Virus record (IMG/VR): IMGVR_UViG_3300011116_000567
Coordinates: 1 to 43,645 of that record
Length of the DNA stretch: 43,645 nt
Source of the DNA: a virus
Reading direction: 5' to 3' (one strand)
Shown here piece after piece: positions 24,896 to 32,425 of this stretch (position 1 is its first letter; each line of letters begins with the position of its first letter). A model generated the notes under the pieces. It was not told the DNA's origin. It saw only the letters and a program-made list of their open reading frames with translations, and did no database searches. The translations under genes were made by a program, and so were the position numbers.

Positions 24896-24910
24896 TAGTA
24901 GAATCTAATA

Positions 24911-25135
24911 TTAAAATGAATCACACCTATAAATAAATTGTGCTTTATCATTAGCATCAAATAGAACAGCGCATTCATTAGGTGTGAGAGCTAATTTAAT
25001 AGAATTTATCTCTTTCCTGCTTGGATGTCTGTGCCCCATATATAGAATATTATTCATACCACATGGGCGCTTAGTATCTTGCCAGTTAATTGCAATATTG
25101 GATAATTTGAATCTTGATACTATTATATTTGACAT
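24911..25135 (-). CDS. Hypothetical small protein, 74 aa
   Basis: Unknown function. I use ATG 25135 (MSNIIVSRF), which has TAGGGG seven bases upstream; a GTG 14 codons earlier lacks a site. The protein is mixed alpha/beta with several Arg/Lys, including HRHPSRKEINSIKLALTPNE. It sits between iteron arrays 2 and 3, so it is a candidate for the protein that binds them (context only). Confidence 0.6.
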   Translation of the reverse strand: MSNIIVSRFKLSNIAINWQDTKRPCGMNNILYMGHRHPSRKEINSIKLALTPNECAVLFDANDKAQFIYRCDSF

Positions 25136-25215
25136 AATAACCCCTATAAATTGCGAAGCATGGACAAAATCATCCACCGATTACACTAGAATCTAATCTA
25201 ATGCAATCTAGTATG

Positions 25216-25261
25216 ATTCTGGCAGTCTGACATTGTGTATGGTGTGCCAGACTGCCAGAAT
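25216..25261. repeat. Palindromic 8-bp-period iteron array 3
   Basis: TGGCA (25220) and TGACA (25228) are followed by inverted TGCCA at 25245 and 25253. The same bases form a 14-bp perfect inverted repeat, ATTCTGGCAGTCTG with CAGACTGCCAGAAT (17 bp with one mismatch). It lies upstream of the 74-aa gene and downstream of the 64-aa gene. No T run follows, so it is probably an operator. Confidence 0.8.
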
Positions 25262-25278
25262 TGTAGAATAAAAAATAA

Positions 25279-25473
25279 TTATCCTTTGCACAGTGAAGCA
25301 TAGAGTTTACTATTCTCTCGCGCCATTTGCTCTAACTGTCTTTGAACTAATTTAATGGAATTCAATTTCTCTTGTCTTGTCATAGAATCATTCGCAACTA
25401 TATTACGCATACGTGCAGCTACCAGAGAAAATCCTATAGTCTGATGAGGCAAGCCCAAAGTTTTAACACGCAT
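25279..25473 (-). CDS. Hypothetical small helical protein, 64 aa
   Basis: Unknown function. ATG 25473 is chosen for the GGAG upstream (TTGGAGAATTGTATC). It is basic and mostly helical (FSLVAARMRNIVANDSMTRQ, EKLNSIKLVQRQLEQMAREN), of a size and charge compatible with a small DNA-binding protein, but no ribbon-helix-helix or helix-turn-helix signature is convincing. Confidence 0.6.
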   Translation of the reverse strand: MRVKTLGLPHQTIGFSLVAARMRNIVANDSMTRQEKLNSIKLVQRQLEQMARENSKLYASLCKG

Positions 25474-25503
25474 GATACAATTCTCCAAAATAAATTAATT
25501 AAC

Positions 25504-25551
25504 TTGGCCTAGTCAAAATCAACTAGCCAAACCCGACTAACTGTAATCGGG
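25504..25551 (-). terminator. Two tandem hairpins after the 213-aa gene
   Basis: CCCGA/TCGGG (25532-25536 with 25547-25551) and TTGGC(C)TAGT-type arms (25504-25513 with 25522-25530, one bulged base) stand back to back 22 bases past the stop of the 213-aa gene. T runs are weak, so this may be a partial terminator or an mRNA 3' protecting structure. Confidence 0.5.
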
Positions 25552-25573
25552 AATGGTTAGCAGATGTAGCCTA

Positions 25574-26215
25574 TTAGAATCCCAAATCAAGCAATTCTGA
25601 CACTTCGGGTGGATTAAGGCGATTATAGAATCGCTTATAAATTGCATCTCCGCCCATATCACCCTCAGCCAATCGTAACAATTTAGTCAATGCATCAGCC
25701 ACTTTAGTAGGAATCTTCGCTTTCGATCCGAGAGAATCTGCAAACGCCTTACATGTTGCATTTACTCGCTTCTCAATATCCGCATCACTCACGCCATTCT
25801 CCATCAGTTTTTCAGTGTATGGGATTGCGAGATACTCTGTGAACCATCCACTAATCCTTGCGGAATCCCATTTATCGCCTACGGATTCAGAGAATATATA
25901 AGCCACTAATGCATCTTGCCCTATATCCTCTGTTCTAACTTCCTTCTTACCTGACTTCAAATTATCCGCAATGATTCCATTCTGTACAGTCTTGAAATAA
26001 TCAATACAGATACCTTGGATTGTAGGATTCGTAAAATCTACATCTCCCACCGTAAGGTGCGGAATCGAAGTCGCCATGGTTTGTTGCAAAAATTGACCAT
26101 AATTCCCATCTTTATCTTTCTTCGCAATTGTAACAACCAATCGTTGACCATCGAATGGCTTAGATTTTTTAGCGTCATAGACTTGCGCAGTGTGAACATT
26201 AGATACTACTGACAT
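25574..26215 (-). CDS. Early protein of unknown function, 213 aa
   Basis: Function not recognised. I use ATG 26215 (MSVVSNV), which has CGAGAA upstream, over an ATG six codons earlier. It has a beta-prone first half with a KKDKDGNYG turn, then a helical half ending with PTKVADALTKLLRLAEGD and an acidic tail. Order and spacing of segments resemble the 225-aa protein at 19627-20304, so they may be diverged paralogues. A palindrome and an inverted repeat lie in its leader, and tandem hairpins follow the stop, pointing to separate regulation and high expression. Confidence 0.68.
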   Translation of the reverse strand: MSVVSNVHTAQVYDAKKSKPFDGQRLVVTIAKKDKDGNYGQFLQQTMATSIPHLTVGDVDFTNPTIQGICIDYFKTVQNGIIADNLKSGKKEVRTEDIGQDALVAYIFSESVGDKWDSARISGWFTEYLAIPYTEKLMENGVSDADIEKRVNATCKAFADSLGSKAKIPTKVADALTKLLRLAEGDMGGDAIYKRFYNRLNPPEVSELLDLGF

Positions 26216-26246
26216 GATATATTCTCGATTCATAAAATGATGGTTT

Positions 26247-26260
26247 AGGGAATATTCCCT
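26247..26260. promoter_or_regulatory. 14-bp perfect palindrome, probable operator
   Basis: AGGGAATATTCCCT reads the same on both strands. It lies 31 bases upstream of the 213-aa gene start and touches a second inverted repeat. A dimeric repressor site is the simplest reading. Confidence 0.65.
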
Positions 26261-26295
26261 GATAATATACTAAGCATTTCCTAATATATTATCAG
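26259..26295. repeat. 11-bp inverted repeat in the leader of the 213-aa gene
   Basis: CTGATAATATA (26259-26269) and TATATTATCAG (26285-26295) are exact inverted copies 15 bases apart, between the 47-aa gene's stop and the 213-aa gene. It overlaps the palindrome at 26247-26260 by two bases. Confidence 0.7.
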
Positions 26296-26309
26296 TGAGT
26301 ATTATTTAA

Positions 26310-26453
26310 TTATCTAATAGTTACTCTGCCTTGTGCATCATAAACAACTAACCCAAAACTAGCGAAACCAACGACCCAATAATCAGCGCCTCGCATGGCT
26401 GCATTATTAGTGGCAATTTTAACTGCAATTTTGATTTGATCTAAGTTAAGCAT
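26310..26453 (-). CDS. Small early protein, 47 aa, first gene of the left arm
   Basis: The frame from ATG 26453 to TAA 26310 has a strong AAAAGGAAATC site and lies about 40 bases after a likely early promoter. The product begins with a helix (MLNLDQIKIAVKIATNNAAM) followed by strands (YWVVGFASFGLVVYDAQGRV), a plausible compact alpha/beta peptide. As the first gene expressed it could act on the host, but its function is unknown. Confidence 0.7.
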   Translation of the reverse strand: MLNLDQIKIAVKIATNNAAMRGADYWVVGFASFGLVVYDAQGRVTIR

Positions 26454-26496
26454 TTTTAGATTTCCTTTTCGTTTAAAACAATCATTCCAGCCCTAT

Positions 26497-26527
26497 ATTA
26501 TAAGCAACTCTCATGCCAACCCATCAA
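26497..26527 (-). promoter_or_regulatory. Probable early promoter
   Basis: On the - strand TATAAT (26502-26497, perfect -10) is preceded by TTGATG (26527-26522) with a 19-base spacer, which is long. The start would be near 26490, giving a short leader with a strong ribosome binding site before the 47-aa gene. Confidence 0.6.
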
Positions 26528-26628
26528 CCCGCCAAAATCTTCTTTAAAATCAACCACTTACGCGCACACTGTATATAACCCCATATGTGTACTGTAAAGA
26601 ATCCCATAAAAACAACACAATTCTCCCG

Positions 26629-26846
26629 CATTGTGAAATATTTAGGCTTGTTTTGTCGGTGGATTTTACATTTCATATTGTGATATTTTGGTGCATTCTA
26701 TCCTACATGTTAGTTAGTGCTTACTAACTTAGCCTATTTAGTTCAGTTATTTTCCTTTGTGTGTGAGTGCTGACTAACTTTATGTGGTTCATCGGGTTTG
26801 TAATTAAATCAATCTTATTTACTTAATCCATTTCACATTATGAAAT
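26629..26846. repeat. Repeated TTTCA-N5-TGAAA type operator sites
   Basis: Three related sites: CATTGTGAAATATTT (26629-26643), TTTCATATTGTGATATTTT (26671-26689) and the perfect ATTTCA-CATTA-TGAAAT (26830-26846). A weaker fourth, TCACAATCTGAAATG, lies at 26956-26970. Repetition within one intergenic region suggests a dedicated regulator. Confidence 0.6.
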
Positions 26847-26909
26847 ACTTAAATGCACCACTCTGGCCTAATAACTTAACTCAATTGATTTACTTTAATC
26901 AGTTAGTGC
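26712..26909. repeat. Repeated AGTTAGTGC operator sites
   Basis: One full palindrome, AGTTAGT-GCTT-ACTAACT (26712-26729), a close second copy, GTGAGTGCTGACTAACT (26763-26779), and a half site, AGTTAGTGC (26901-26909). Confidence 0.6.
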
Positions 26910-26914
26910 CCACA

Positions 26915-26933
26915 TGTAATGAGAATCATTCAC
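26915..26933. promoter_or_regulatory. Fur-box-like site
   Basis: TGTAATGAGAATCATTCAC matches the classical 19-bp Fur consensus at 14 of 19 positions, including the AATGA-n3-TCATT core. In AT-rich DNA such a match may be chance. Confidence 0.35.
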
Positions 26934-27144
26934 ATCTACATTATGATAAGTTATCTCACAATCTGAAATGGGAGGGGGTAAGGCCTTTTACGTTCCGCAC
27001 GTGGCTGTTATCCTAAACCACCTCTCATATTTTACTAAAATTTTTCAAAACGCACTTCACAACTCAGCTAACCCAAATCAACAATCCCTGCTCACTTAAC
27101 TAACACATCCACTGTAATATTACCTTAAATAGTTAGGAAATTCC

Positions 27145-27735
27145 ATGGCCACCTCCACCACCACAAACACAGAAGAACGCGCTCTCACACTATTAGGACA
27201 AGGTGTACCTCCGCAGGCAGTTGCCAATGCACTCGGAGTTGACATATCTCGCATCTCCCAACTACTTTCACAAGATGATTTCGCAGCCAAAGTTGTAGAA
27301 AAGAAGTTCGAATCTCTCTCAAAATACAATGAGCGCGACTCTCACATAGATGACCTAGAGGATAAACTAATTAAAAAGCTGCATGATTGCTTACCTTTCA
27401 TGACGCGCCCAATGGAAATATTAAAATCATTCCAAGTATTAAATGCAGCAAAACGCAGAGGAGCAAGCGCGCCAGAAGACCTAACACAAAAACAGACCAT
27501 CATAAATCTCAATATTCCCAAAATTATCATTGACAAATTCCAAACCAATATTCACAATCAAGTAGTCCAAGTCGGGCAACAGACCCTTGTTACCTTACCA
27601 TCTGGACAAATGTTAAAACAACTGGAGGCCTCAAATGCCGCCAAACTCTCCCACCAAGAAACTCCCCACAATGACCTCTACACAGTTAGCACACCAGCAG
27701 AAACAGTTAGAACTCAACAAGCAAGTGGCAGCTAA
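27145..27735 (+). CDS. Probable terminase small subunit, 196 aa
   Basis: The N-terminal region has a helix-turn-helix, ERALTLLGQGVPPQAVANAL followed by GVDISRISQLLSQDDF (residues about 11-46), as expected for the DNA-recognition domain of small terminases. A central helical and beta region fits oligomerisation, and the tail is polar. It is the first gene of the late arm, directly before the large terminase, with a TTAGGAAA site. Together they select and cut concatemeric DNA for packaging. Assignment rests on the helix-turn-helix plus position. Confidence 0.75.
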   Translation: MATSTTTNTEERALTLLGQGVPPQAVANALGVDISRISQLLSQDDFAAKVVEKKFESLSKYNERDSHIDDLEDKLIKKLHDCLPFMTRPMEILKSFQVLNAAKRRGASAPEDLTQKQTIINLNIPKIIIDKFQTNIHNQVVQVGQQTLVTLPSGQMLKQLEASNAAKLSHQETPHNDLYTVSTPAETVRTQQASGS

Positions 27736-27808
27736 AATGCTCCACTCTTTACGAGCCCACTTAACTGCATCCTCTGTGTCTGTTATAACTGTCTCAGATA
27801 AAAAATGA
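27671..27808 (+). CDS. Small overlapping gene between the terminase subunits, 45 aa
   Basis: A frame shifted by one base opens inside the end of the small terminase gene (ATG 27671) and ends at TGA 27808, which overlaps the large terminase start as ATGA. The product is helical and Gln-rich (TSTQLAHQQKQLELNKQVAA). The large terminase has no ribosome binding site of its own, so translation of this frame may deliver ribosomes to it. The start site is weak; a second ATG at 27737 is possible. Confidence 0.45.
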   Translation: MTSTQLAHQQKQLELNKQVAAKMLHSLRAHLTASSVSVITVSDKK

Positions 27809-29316
27809 CCATTCCTTCACCAAACTCAGAACTCCCAGATGTTGAGCGTGGATCATATGACAATGCATATCAGATCAATGAGGTGCAGGAATCAGCACGT
27901 AATTCTCTCGATTTCCTAGCAGCACTTGCCACACCAGACACATTTAAATATCTATTCCCTCCAGTATATCAATCAATCTGGTTGTGGCTTCTAACTTATG
28001 TGCACAAAACCAGAGACTTCTCTCAACTCGCTCTCGGGCTGCCTCGCGGATTCGCCAAAACATCTCTAATTAAACTATTCCTACTATACTGCATACTTTT
28101 TACAACTAGAAAATTCATTGCAGTGATGGCAGAGAACTCCACCAAAGCAGTCAATATTGTCTCAGACGTAATGGATATGCTCTCGGAATCCAATATTCGC
28201 AAAGTATTTGGAGATTGGAGAGTTGGAGTTGAGACAGATAGGCAAGACCTAAAAAAGTTTGGATTCCGAGGGCGCAATATTACAATTCTCGCCGGCACAG
28301 TTGAGACAATTCGAGGTATTAATCTTAAGAATTCTCGCCCAGACGTAATGATATTCGATGATATACAATCTAGATCAATGGCGGAATCTCAACAAGTCTC
28401 AGATGCACTAGAACGAGAAATGTATGGTACAGCCATGAAAGCTAAGTCACCTGAGGGGTGCCTTTTTGTATTTATTGGAAATATGTATCCTACAAAATGG
28501 TCTATCCTCCGACACCTTAAGACAAATCCTAATTGGATTAAATTCATTGCAGGCGGAATTCTCTCAGATGGCACATCTCTATGGGAAGAACTCCAGCCAA
28601 TTACACAACTCCATCGCGAATTCCAAAACGATCTTGCAGCAGGTCACCCAGAAATCTTTTACTCAGAAGTTCTAAATGACGAAAACGCATCTGCAAACAC
28701 TGCAATCGACATAACTAAGATACCAGAGTACCCATTCGAAGACAATGATATTCCTGCGGCCAAATTCATTATAATTGACCCAGCGAATGACAAACAAAAG
28801 TCTGATGCAGTTTCCATAGGTTACTTCGAAGTACATAATGCATACCCTTGTCTTATAGAAGTCGTAGAAGGTAGGCTATCCCCAGGTGATACAATACGGG
28901 AAACGCTTAAACTCTGCTTCACTCATGGCGTAACATTAGTTGCAATCGAGTCCAATGCATTCCAGTACTCTCTGCTCTATTGGTTCAATTTCATCACAGC
29001 ACAAATGGGAGTGCACGGAATTGAACCAGTAGAAATATACTCAGGCTCCACTAATAAAATATCTCGAATTCTCAGTATGTTCTTACAACTCCTTAAGGGA
29101 GAAATATACATACATAAGAAAATAAGAGCAGCAGTGACATTGCAAGCATCTCAGTTTAATCCACTAAAGCGGGATAACACTGATGGAATTTTGGATCTTT
29201 TAACTTATGCACCCAAAGTATTGGAATTATATGGACACATTCTTGCTTCCCAGGCCACCATTCTGGAGCAAGAATATGGGAGCTCCGAAGTTCTAGATTA
29301 CAACTCGCCTTTCTAA
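27805..29316 (+). CDS. Terminase large subunit, 503 aa
   Basis: The ATPase domain has a Walker A-like GLPRGFAKTS (residues 78-87) and Walker B VMIFDD (181-186), and GNMYPTKWS probably marks the coupling region. The nuclease domain has FIIIDPAND (D325), VAIESNAFQ and DGILDLL, the acidic residues of the RNase H-like fold that cuts concatemers. The size is normal for podovirus enzymes. It powers packaging through the portal encoded next. The start lies in an ATGA overlap with the small upstream frame. Confidence 0.93.
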   Translation: MTIPSPNSELPDVERGSYDNAYQINEVQESARNSLDFLAALATPDTFKYLFPPVYQSIWLWLLTYVHKTRDFSQLALGLPRGFAKTSLIKLFLLYCILFTTRKFIAVMAENSTKAVNIVSDVMDMLSESNIRKVFGDWRVGVETDRQDLKKFGFRGRNITILAGTVETIRGINLKNSRPDVMIFDDIQSRSMAESQQVSDALEREMYGTAMKAKSPEGCLFVFIGNMYPTKWSILRHLKTNPNWIKFIAGGILSDGTSLWEELQPITQLHREFQNDLAAGHPEIFYSEVLNDENASANTAIDITKIPEYPFEDNDIPAAKFIIIDPANDKQKSDAVSIGYFEVHNAYPCLIEVVEGRLSPGDTIRETLKLCFTHGVTLVAIESNAFQYSLLYWFNFITAQMGVHGIEPVEIYSGSTNKISRILSMFLQLLKGEIYIHKKIRAAVTLQASQFNPLKRDNTDGILDLLTYAPKVLELYGHILASQATILEQEYGSSEVLDYNSPF

Positions 29317-29348
29317 ATAGACTAACTCACCCAAAATAAGGAAATAGT

Positions 29349-31409
29349 GTGGCATCTAACACTCCAATGATTCTCCCAGAAAAAGCCCAAGCAGGCATTC
29401 TGGAATTCAATAAACAAGCCTATAATATGCTGGGTGCATCCTGGAATATTAGGGAGCAAATGCGCCAAGTTGACCTCTCATATATGCGAGAGAAAGATCG
29501 GACGGAGGCGCAACAAAAAGCTAAGCTTGCAAATAAATACGGTGACGCAAACAAGTTCCAGAATATAACAATTCCAGTTGTGCTTCCCACAGTGGAGGCC
29601 GCAGTCACCTATCAATCTTCTGTTTTTCTATCGGGCAATCCAATATTCGGATGTGTTGCCAATGCAGCCTATGAAGATGCAGCACTCCAAATGGAAGCGC
29701 TAATTGAAGACCAGCAGAAAAAGAATGGTTGGATTCGCAACATTCAAATGTTCTTCCGAGATGGGTTTAAATACAATCTCTCCGCACTTGAAGTGTGTTG
29801 GGAAGATAAAGTAGTTGCAGCACTTGACACAGATTCCACATTCGCACAAGGTAAAGTAGGCAAGCCACGAGAAGTTATCTGGTCAGGTAACAAAGTAACT
29901 CGTCGCGACCCATATAATCTTATATTCGACACTCGAGTTTATCCTACAGAAATCTCAGAAAAAGGAGAATTCGCAGGGTACACGGAGTTAATGTCTCGAA
30001 TCGCGCTCAAAATGTTTATTGCCTCCCTTCCTAATAAGATGGTAGATAATATAACTCGCGCATTCGAATCTGGTTCCTCAGGCAATACAATTAACACATC
30101 CTCGATTGCCTCATATTATATTCCACCAATCAATCAAGACTCTCTAGTTAATGTAAACATTCGAGCCGGTACAGATTGGATGGCTTGGGCAGGCGTATCC
30201 CAAACTAATTCCAAAATCCAGTATCGTAATGTATACGAAGTCACAACATTGTATGCACGAATTCTTCCAATTGATTTTGGCCTCCGTGTGCCTGCTCCTA
30301 ACACACCACAAGTGTGGAAATTCATTGTAGTAAACCACCAAGTTATTATATATGCAGAGCGCCAAACCAATGCACATAACCGAATTCCAATGCTGTTCGG
30401 AGTCCCACTTGAAGATGGTTTAGGTTTCCAGACCAAATCACTTGCACAGAATGTACAACCAATTCAGGAAGTTTCATCCGCAATGATGAATTCTGTAATT
30501 GCAGCGCGTCGTAGAGCTATTTCTGACAGAGGACTGTATGATCCATCACGAGTTGGCGAAGCGCAAATTAATAGCGACAATCCGTCAGCTAAGATACCTG
30601 TTAGACCAGCAGCTTATGGAAAACCACTTTCAGAAGCATACTATCCAATCCCATTTAGGGACGACCAGTCTTCTACGATCATGCAAGAAATTGGTGCAGT
30701 TATCAAACTATCAGAGCAAATTGCAGGTCAGAATCCAGCAAGACAAGGACAGTTTGTAAAAGGAAATAAGACACAAACTGAGTACTCTGATGTGATGGCC
30801 CACTCCAATGGGCGAGACCAAAACACATCTATATTGTATGAGGATCAAGTATTCACACCTCTGAAAGAAATCCTGAAACTGAACATATTACAATATCAGG
30901 GCCCCACCTCAGTATATTACAAAGGTGAGAATCAGGATGCACAACAGGTTGATGTTGATCCAGTTAAATTGCGTAATGCAGTTATCTCATTCAAAATGTC
31001 AGATGGCCTCTCACCGACTGCAAAGCTAATCAATTCTGACTCATTCCAGACGGCATTGCAAGTAATTGGTTCTGCACCCCAAATTGGCTCCTCTTACAAT
31101 ATTGGCCCAATGTTCTCATATCTCATGAAAACACAAGGTGCACTGATCTCTGATTTTGAGAAATCCAAAGAACAGGTGGCTTATGAATCTGCAGTGAATA
31201 ACTGGAATCAAATGGCTCAATTAGCTCTCTCCAAAGGGCAACCTTGGAACAACCCACAACCTACACCGCAGCAGTTTAACTATCTAGTCCCAGGCCAGCA
31301 AGAGCAACCTAAGCCTGACCCACTAACTACATTTATATCAGGACTGCAGGCTAAGACTGATCAGACTGCGGTTCATGATGTAGGTAATGTCCAACCAGGA
31401 GCACAATAG
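29349..31409 (+). CDS. Portal protein, 686 aa
   Basis: A large, mixed alpha/beta protein of typical podovirus portal length, directly after the large terminase. The C-terminal tail is Pro/Gln-rich, as in many podovirus portals. The start is a GTG with AAGGAAATA upstream. A dodecameric ring at the capsid vertex is the known role of the family. Assignment rests on length, gene order and general composition rather than a short motif. Confidence 0.85.
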   Translation: MASNTPMILPEKAQAGILEFNKQAYNMLGASWNIREQMRQVDLSYMREKDRTEAQQKAKLANKYGDANKFQNITIPVVLPTVEAAVTYQSSVFLSGNPIFGCVANAAYEDAALQMEALIEDQQKKNGWIRNIQMFFRDGFKYNLSALEVCWEDKVVAALDTDSTFAQGKVGKPREVIWSGNKVTRRDPYNLIFDTRVYPTEISEKGEFAGYTELMSRIALKMFIASLPNKMVDNITRAFESGSSGNTINTSSIASYYIPPINQDSLVNVNIRAGTDWMAWAGVSQTNSKIQYRNVYEVTTLYARILPIDFGLRVPAPNTPQVWKFIVVNHQVIIYAERQTNAHNRIPMLFGVPLEDGLGFQTKSLAQNVQPIQEVSSAMMNSVIAARRRAISDRGLYDPSRVGEAQINSDNPSAKIPVRPAAYGKPLSEAYYPIPFRDDQSSTIMQEIGAVIKLSEQIAGQNPARQGQFVKGNKTQTEYSDVMAHSNGRDQNTSILYEDQVFTPLKEILKLNILQYQGPTSVYYKGENQDAQQVDVDPVKLRNAVISFKMSDGLSPTAKLINSDSFQTALQVIGSAPQIGSSYNIGPMFSYLMKTQGALISDFEKSKEQVAYESAVNNWNQMAQLALSKGQPWNNPQPTPQQFNYLVPGQQEQPKPDPLTTFISGLQAKTDQTAVHDVGNVQPGAQ

Positions 31410-31417
31410 GATCTTAT

Positions 31418-31693
31418 ATGTCTTACACCCTTCCCACATCATTTACTAAAACCCACCTATCTCAGGAGGAATTGCAAAGTGCGATAACATTCTCACCCTC
31501 TAACCTTGCATTTATTCAGAACCTAATTGCACAAACAGCGGAGGAAATATTAGGTCTCAAATATGACCCATCTTCTCCACTCTATTTTGTGCAACGTGAT
31601 GCTGAATTAAAAGGCCAACTAGGTATACTTAATTATCTAGTGTTTTGCGCTACCAACCCTTCGTCTTTTCTTAACTCTTCTTCACAGGAATAA
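31418..31693 (+). CDS. Hypothetical protein between portal and scaffold, 91 aa
   Basis: Unknown function. Helical, starting eight bases after the portal stop and ending seven before the scaffold start. Segments such as AFIQNLIAQTAEEILGL and ELKGQLGILNYLVFCA suggest an oligomerising helical protein. Small genes at this position are often head assembly factors, but nothing specific is visible. Confidence 0.65.
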   Translation: MSYTLPTSFTKTHLSQEELQSAITFSPSNLAFIQNLIAQTAEEILGLKYDPSSPLYFVQRDAELKGQLGILNYLVFCATNPSSFLNSSSQE

Positions 31694-31699
31694 CTTAAC

Positions 31700-32395
31700 A
31701 TGTCTCTCTTTTCTAACATTTTTGGTCAATCTACAACTCCCACCACAACTGTGGCCCCCGCTGCGTCTGCTGCACCTAATCCACCAGCTCCAGCAGCGAC
31801 TAATACTACACCAGTTGAGCCGGCATCCCCAATGGATCAATTTAATGACCTCTGGCAACCTGCAACTACTCAAACAGGAGTAGACGCAACACTTCCTTCT
31901 AATATGTTCGCAGGTACTGATCCTGCTAAAATGTTAGAATCCGCTCGCAAAGTTGATTTCGCTAAACAGATTCCGCCTGAAGTTCTTGCTAAGATTACCT
32001 CAGGTGGGCCAGATGCAGCAGCAGCTTTTGCTCAGGCAATTAACGATGTTGGTCAACGCTCCTACGCTCAATCGTCATTCGCTGCAACTAAAATAGTTGA
32101 AGCTGCACTGGCAAAATTTCAAGAAGGTCTGGACGCCCGGCTCCCTTCACAAGTCAAGAACTTCCAAGTTCGAGAAACCCTCCGCGATTCTAATCCAGCA
32201 CTAACTCACCCGGCAGCAGCTCCAATTATGGAAGCCCTGCAAGCTCAATTAACAGTAAAGTATCCAAATGCTTCTGTTAAAGAACTTCAGGACATGTCTT
32301 CCCAGTATCTTGCAGCGTTCACTGGAATCGTATCTCCGAAACCAAAAGCTGATGCAGTTCCTGAATCTGAAAACTGGGATAAATTTTTCAGTTAA
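31700..32395 (+). CDS. Probable capsid scaffold protein, 231 aa
   Basis: The first 50 residues are low-complexity Ala/Pro/Thr. The body is helical and charged, and the C-terminus is short and polar, ending in ENWDKFFS. Position between portal and capsid genes, together with an Ala/Pro-rich N-terminus and helical body, is typical of podovirus scaffolds, which guide shell assembly and then leave. No protease gene is present, so the scaffold is presumably released intact or degraded by other means (inference). Confidence 0.75.
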   Translation: MSLFSNIFGQSTTPTTTVAPAASAAPNPPAPAATNTTPVEPASPMDQFNDLWQPATTQTGVDATLPSNMFAGTDPAKMLESARKVDFAKQIPPEVLAKITSGGPDAAAAFAQAINDVGQRSYAQSSFAATKIVEAALAKFQEGLDARLPSQVKNFQVRETLRDSNPALTHPAAAPIMEALQAQLTVKYPNASVKELQDMSSQYLAAFTGIVSPKPKADAVPESENWDKFFS

Positions 32396-32425
32396 ATCAT
32401 TTTATTAATTTTATAGGAAACTATC

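Larger units (their letters stand above)
24433..24910. other. Non-coding region, candidate replication origin or operator hub
   Basis: These 478 bp carry no supportable gene. They hold two arrays of TGGCA/TGCCA at 8-bp spacing at the edges (24530-24558, 24850-24895), an AT-rich core (about 24600-24830), a 21-bp inverted repeat in that core, a run of nine C (24571-24579), and a - strand TTGACA (24570-24565) without a good -10. Flanking iterons around easily melted DNA is the layout of many replication origins (inference). Confidence 0.55.
26454..27144. promoter_or_regulatory. Divergent control region between early and late arms
   Basis: These 691 bp contain no supportable gene. They separate leftward early genes from rightward late genes and hold a likely early promoter (26497-26527), a set of TTTCA/TGAAA sites, a set of AGTTAGTGC sites, a Fur-box-like site and a GATAA/TTATC palindrome (26945-26955). 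A late promoter could not be fixed. TGTAATAT about 30 bases before the terminase gene is the best -10 seen. Confidence 0.7.

Noticed and set aside
24530-25261. CRISPR array
   Set aside because: The repeats are 5-8 bases at 8-bp spacing with no spacers, and the Cas4-like gene has no cas partners.
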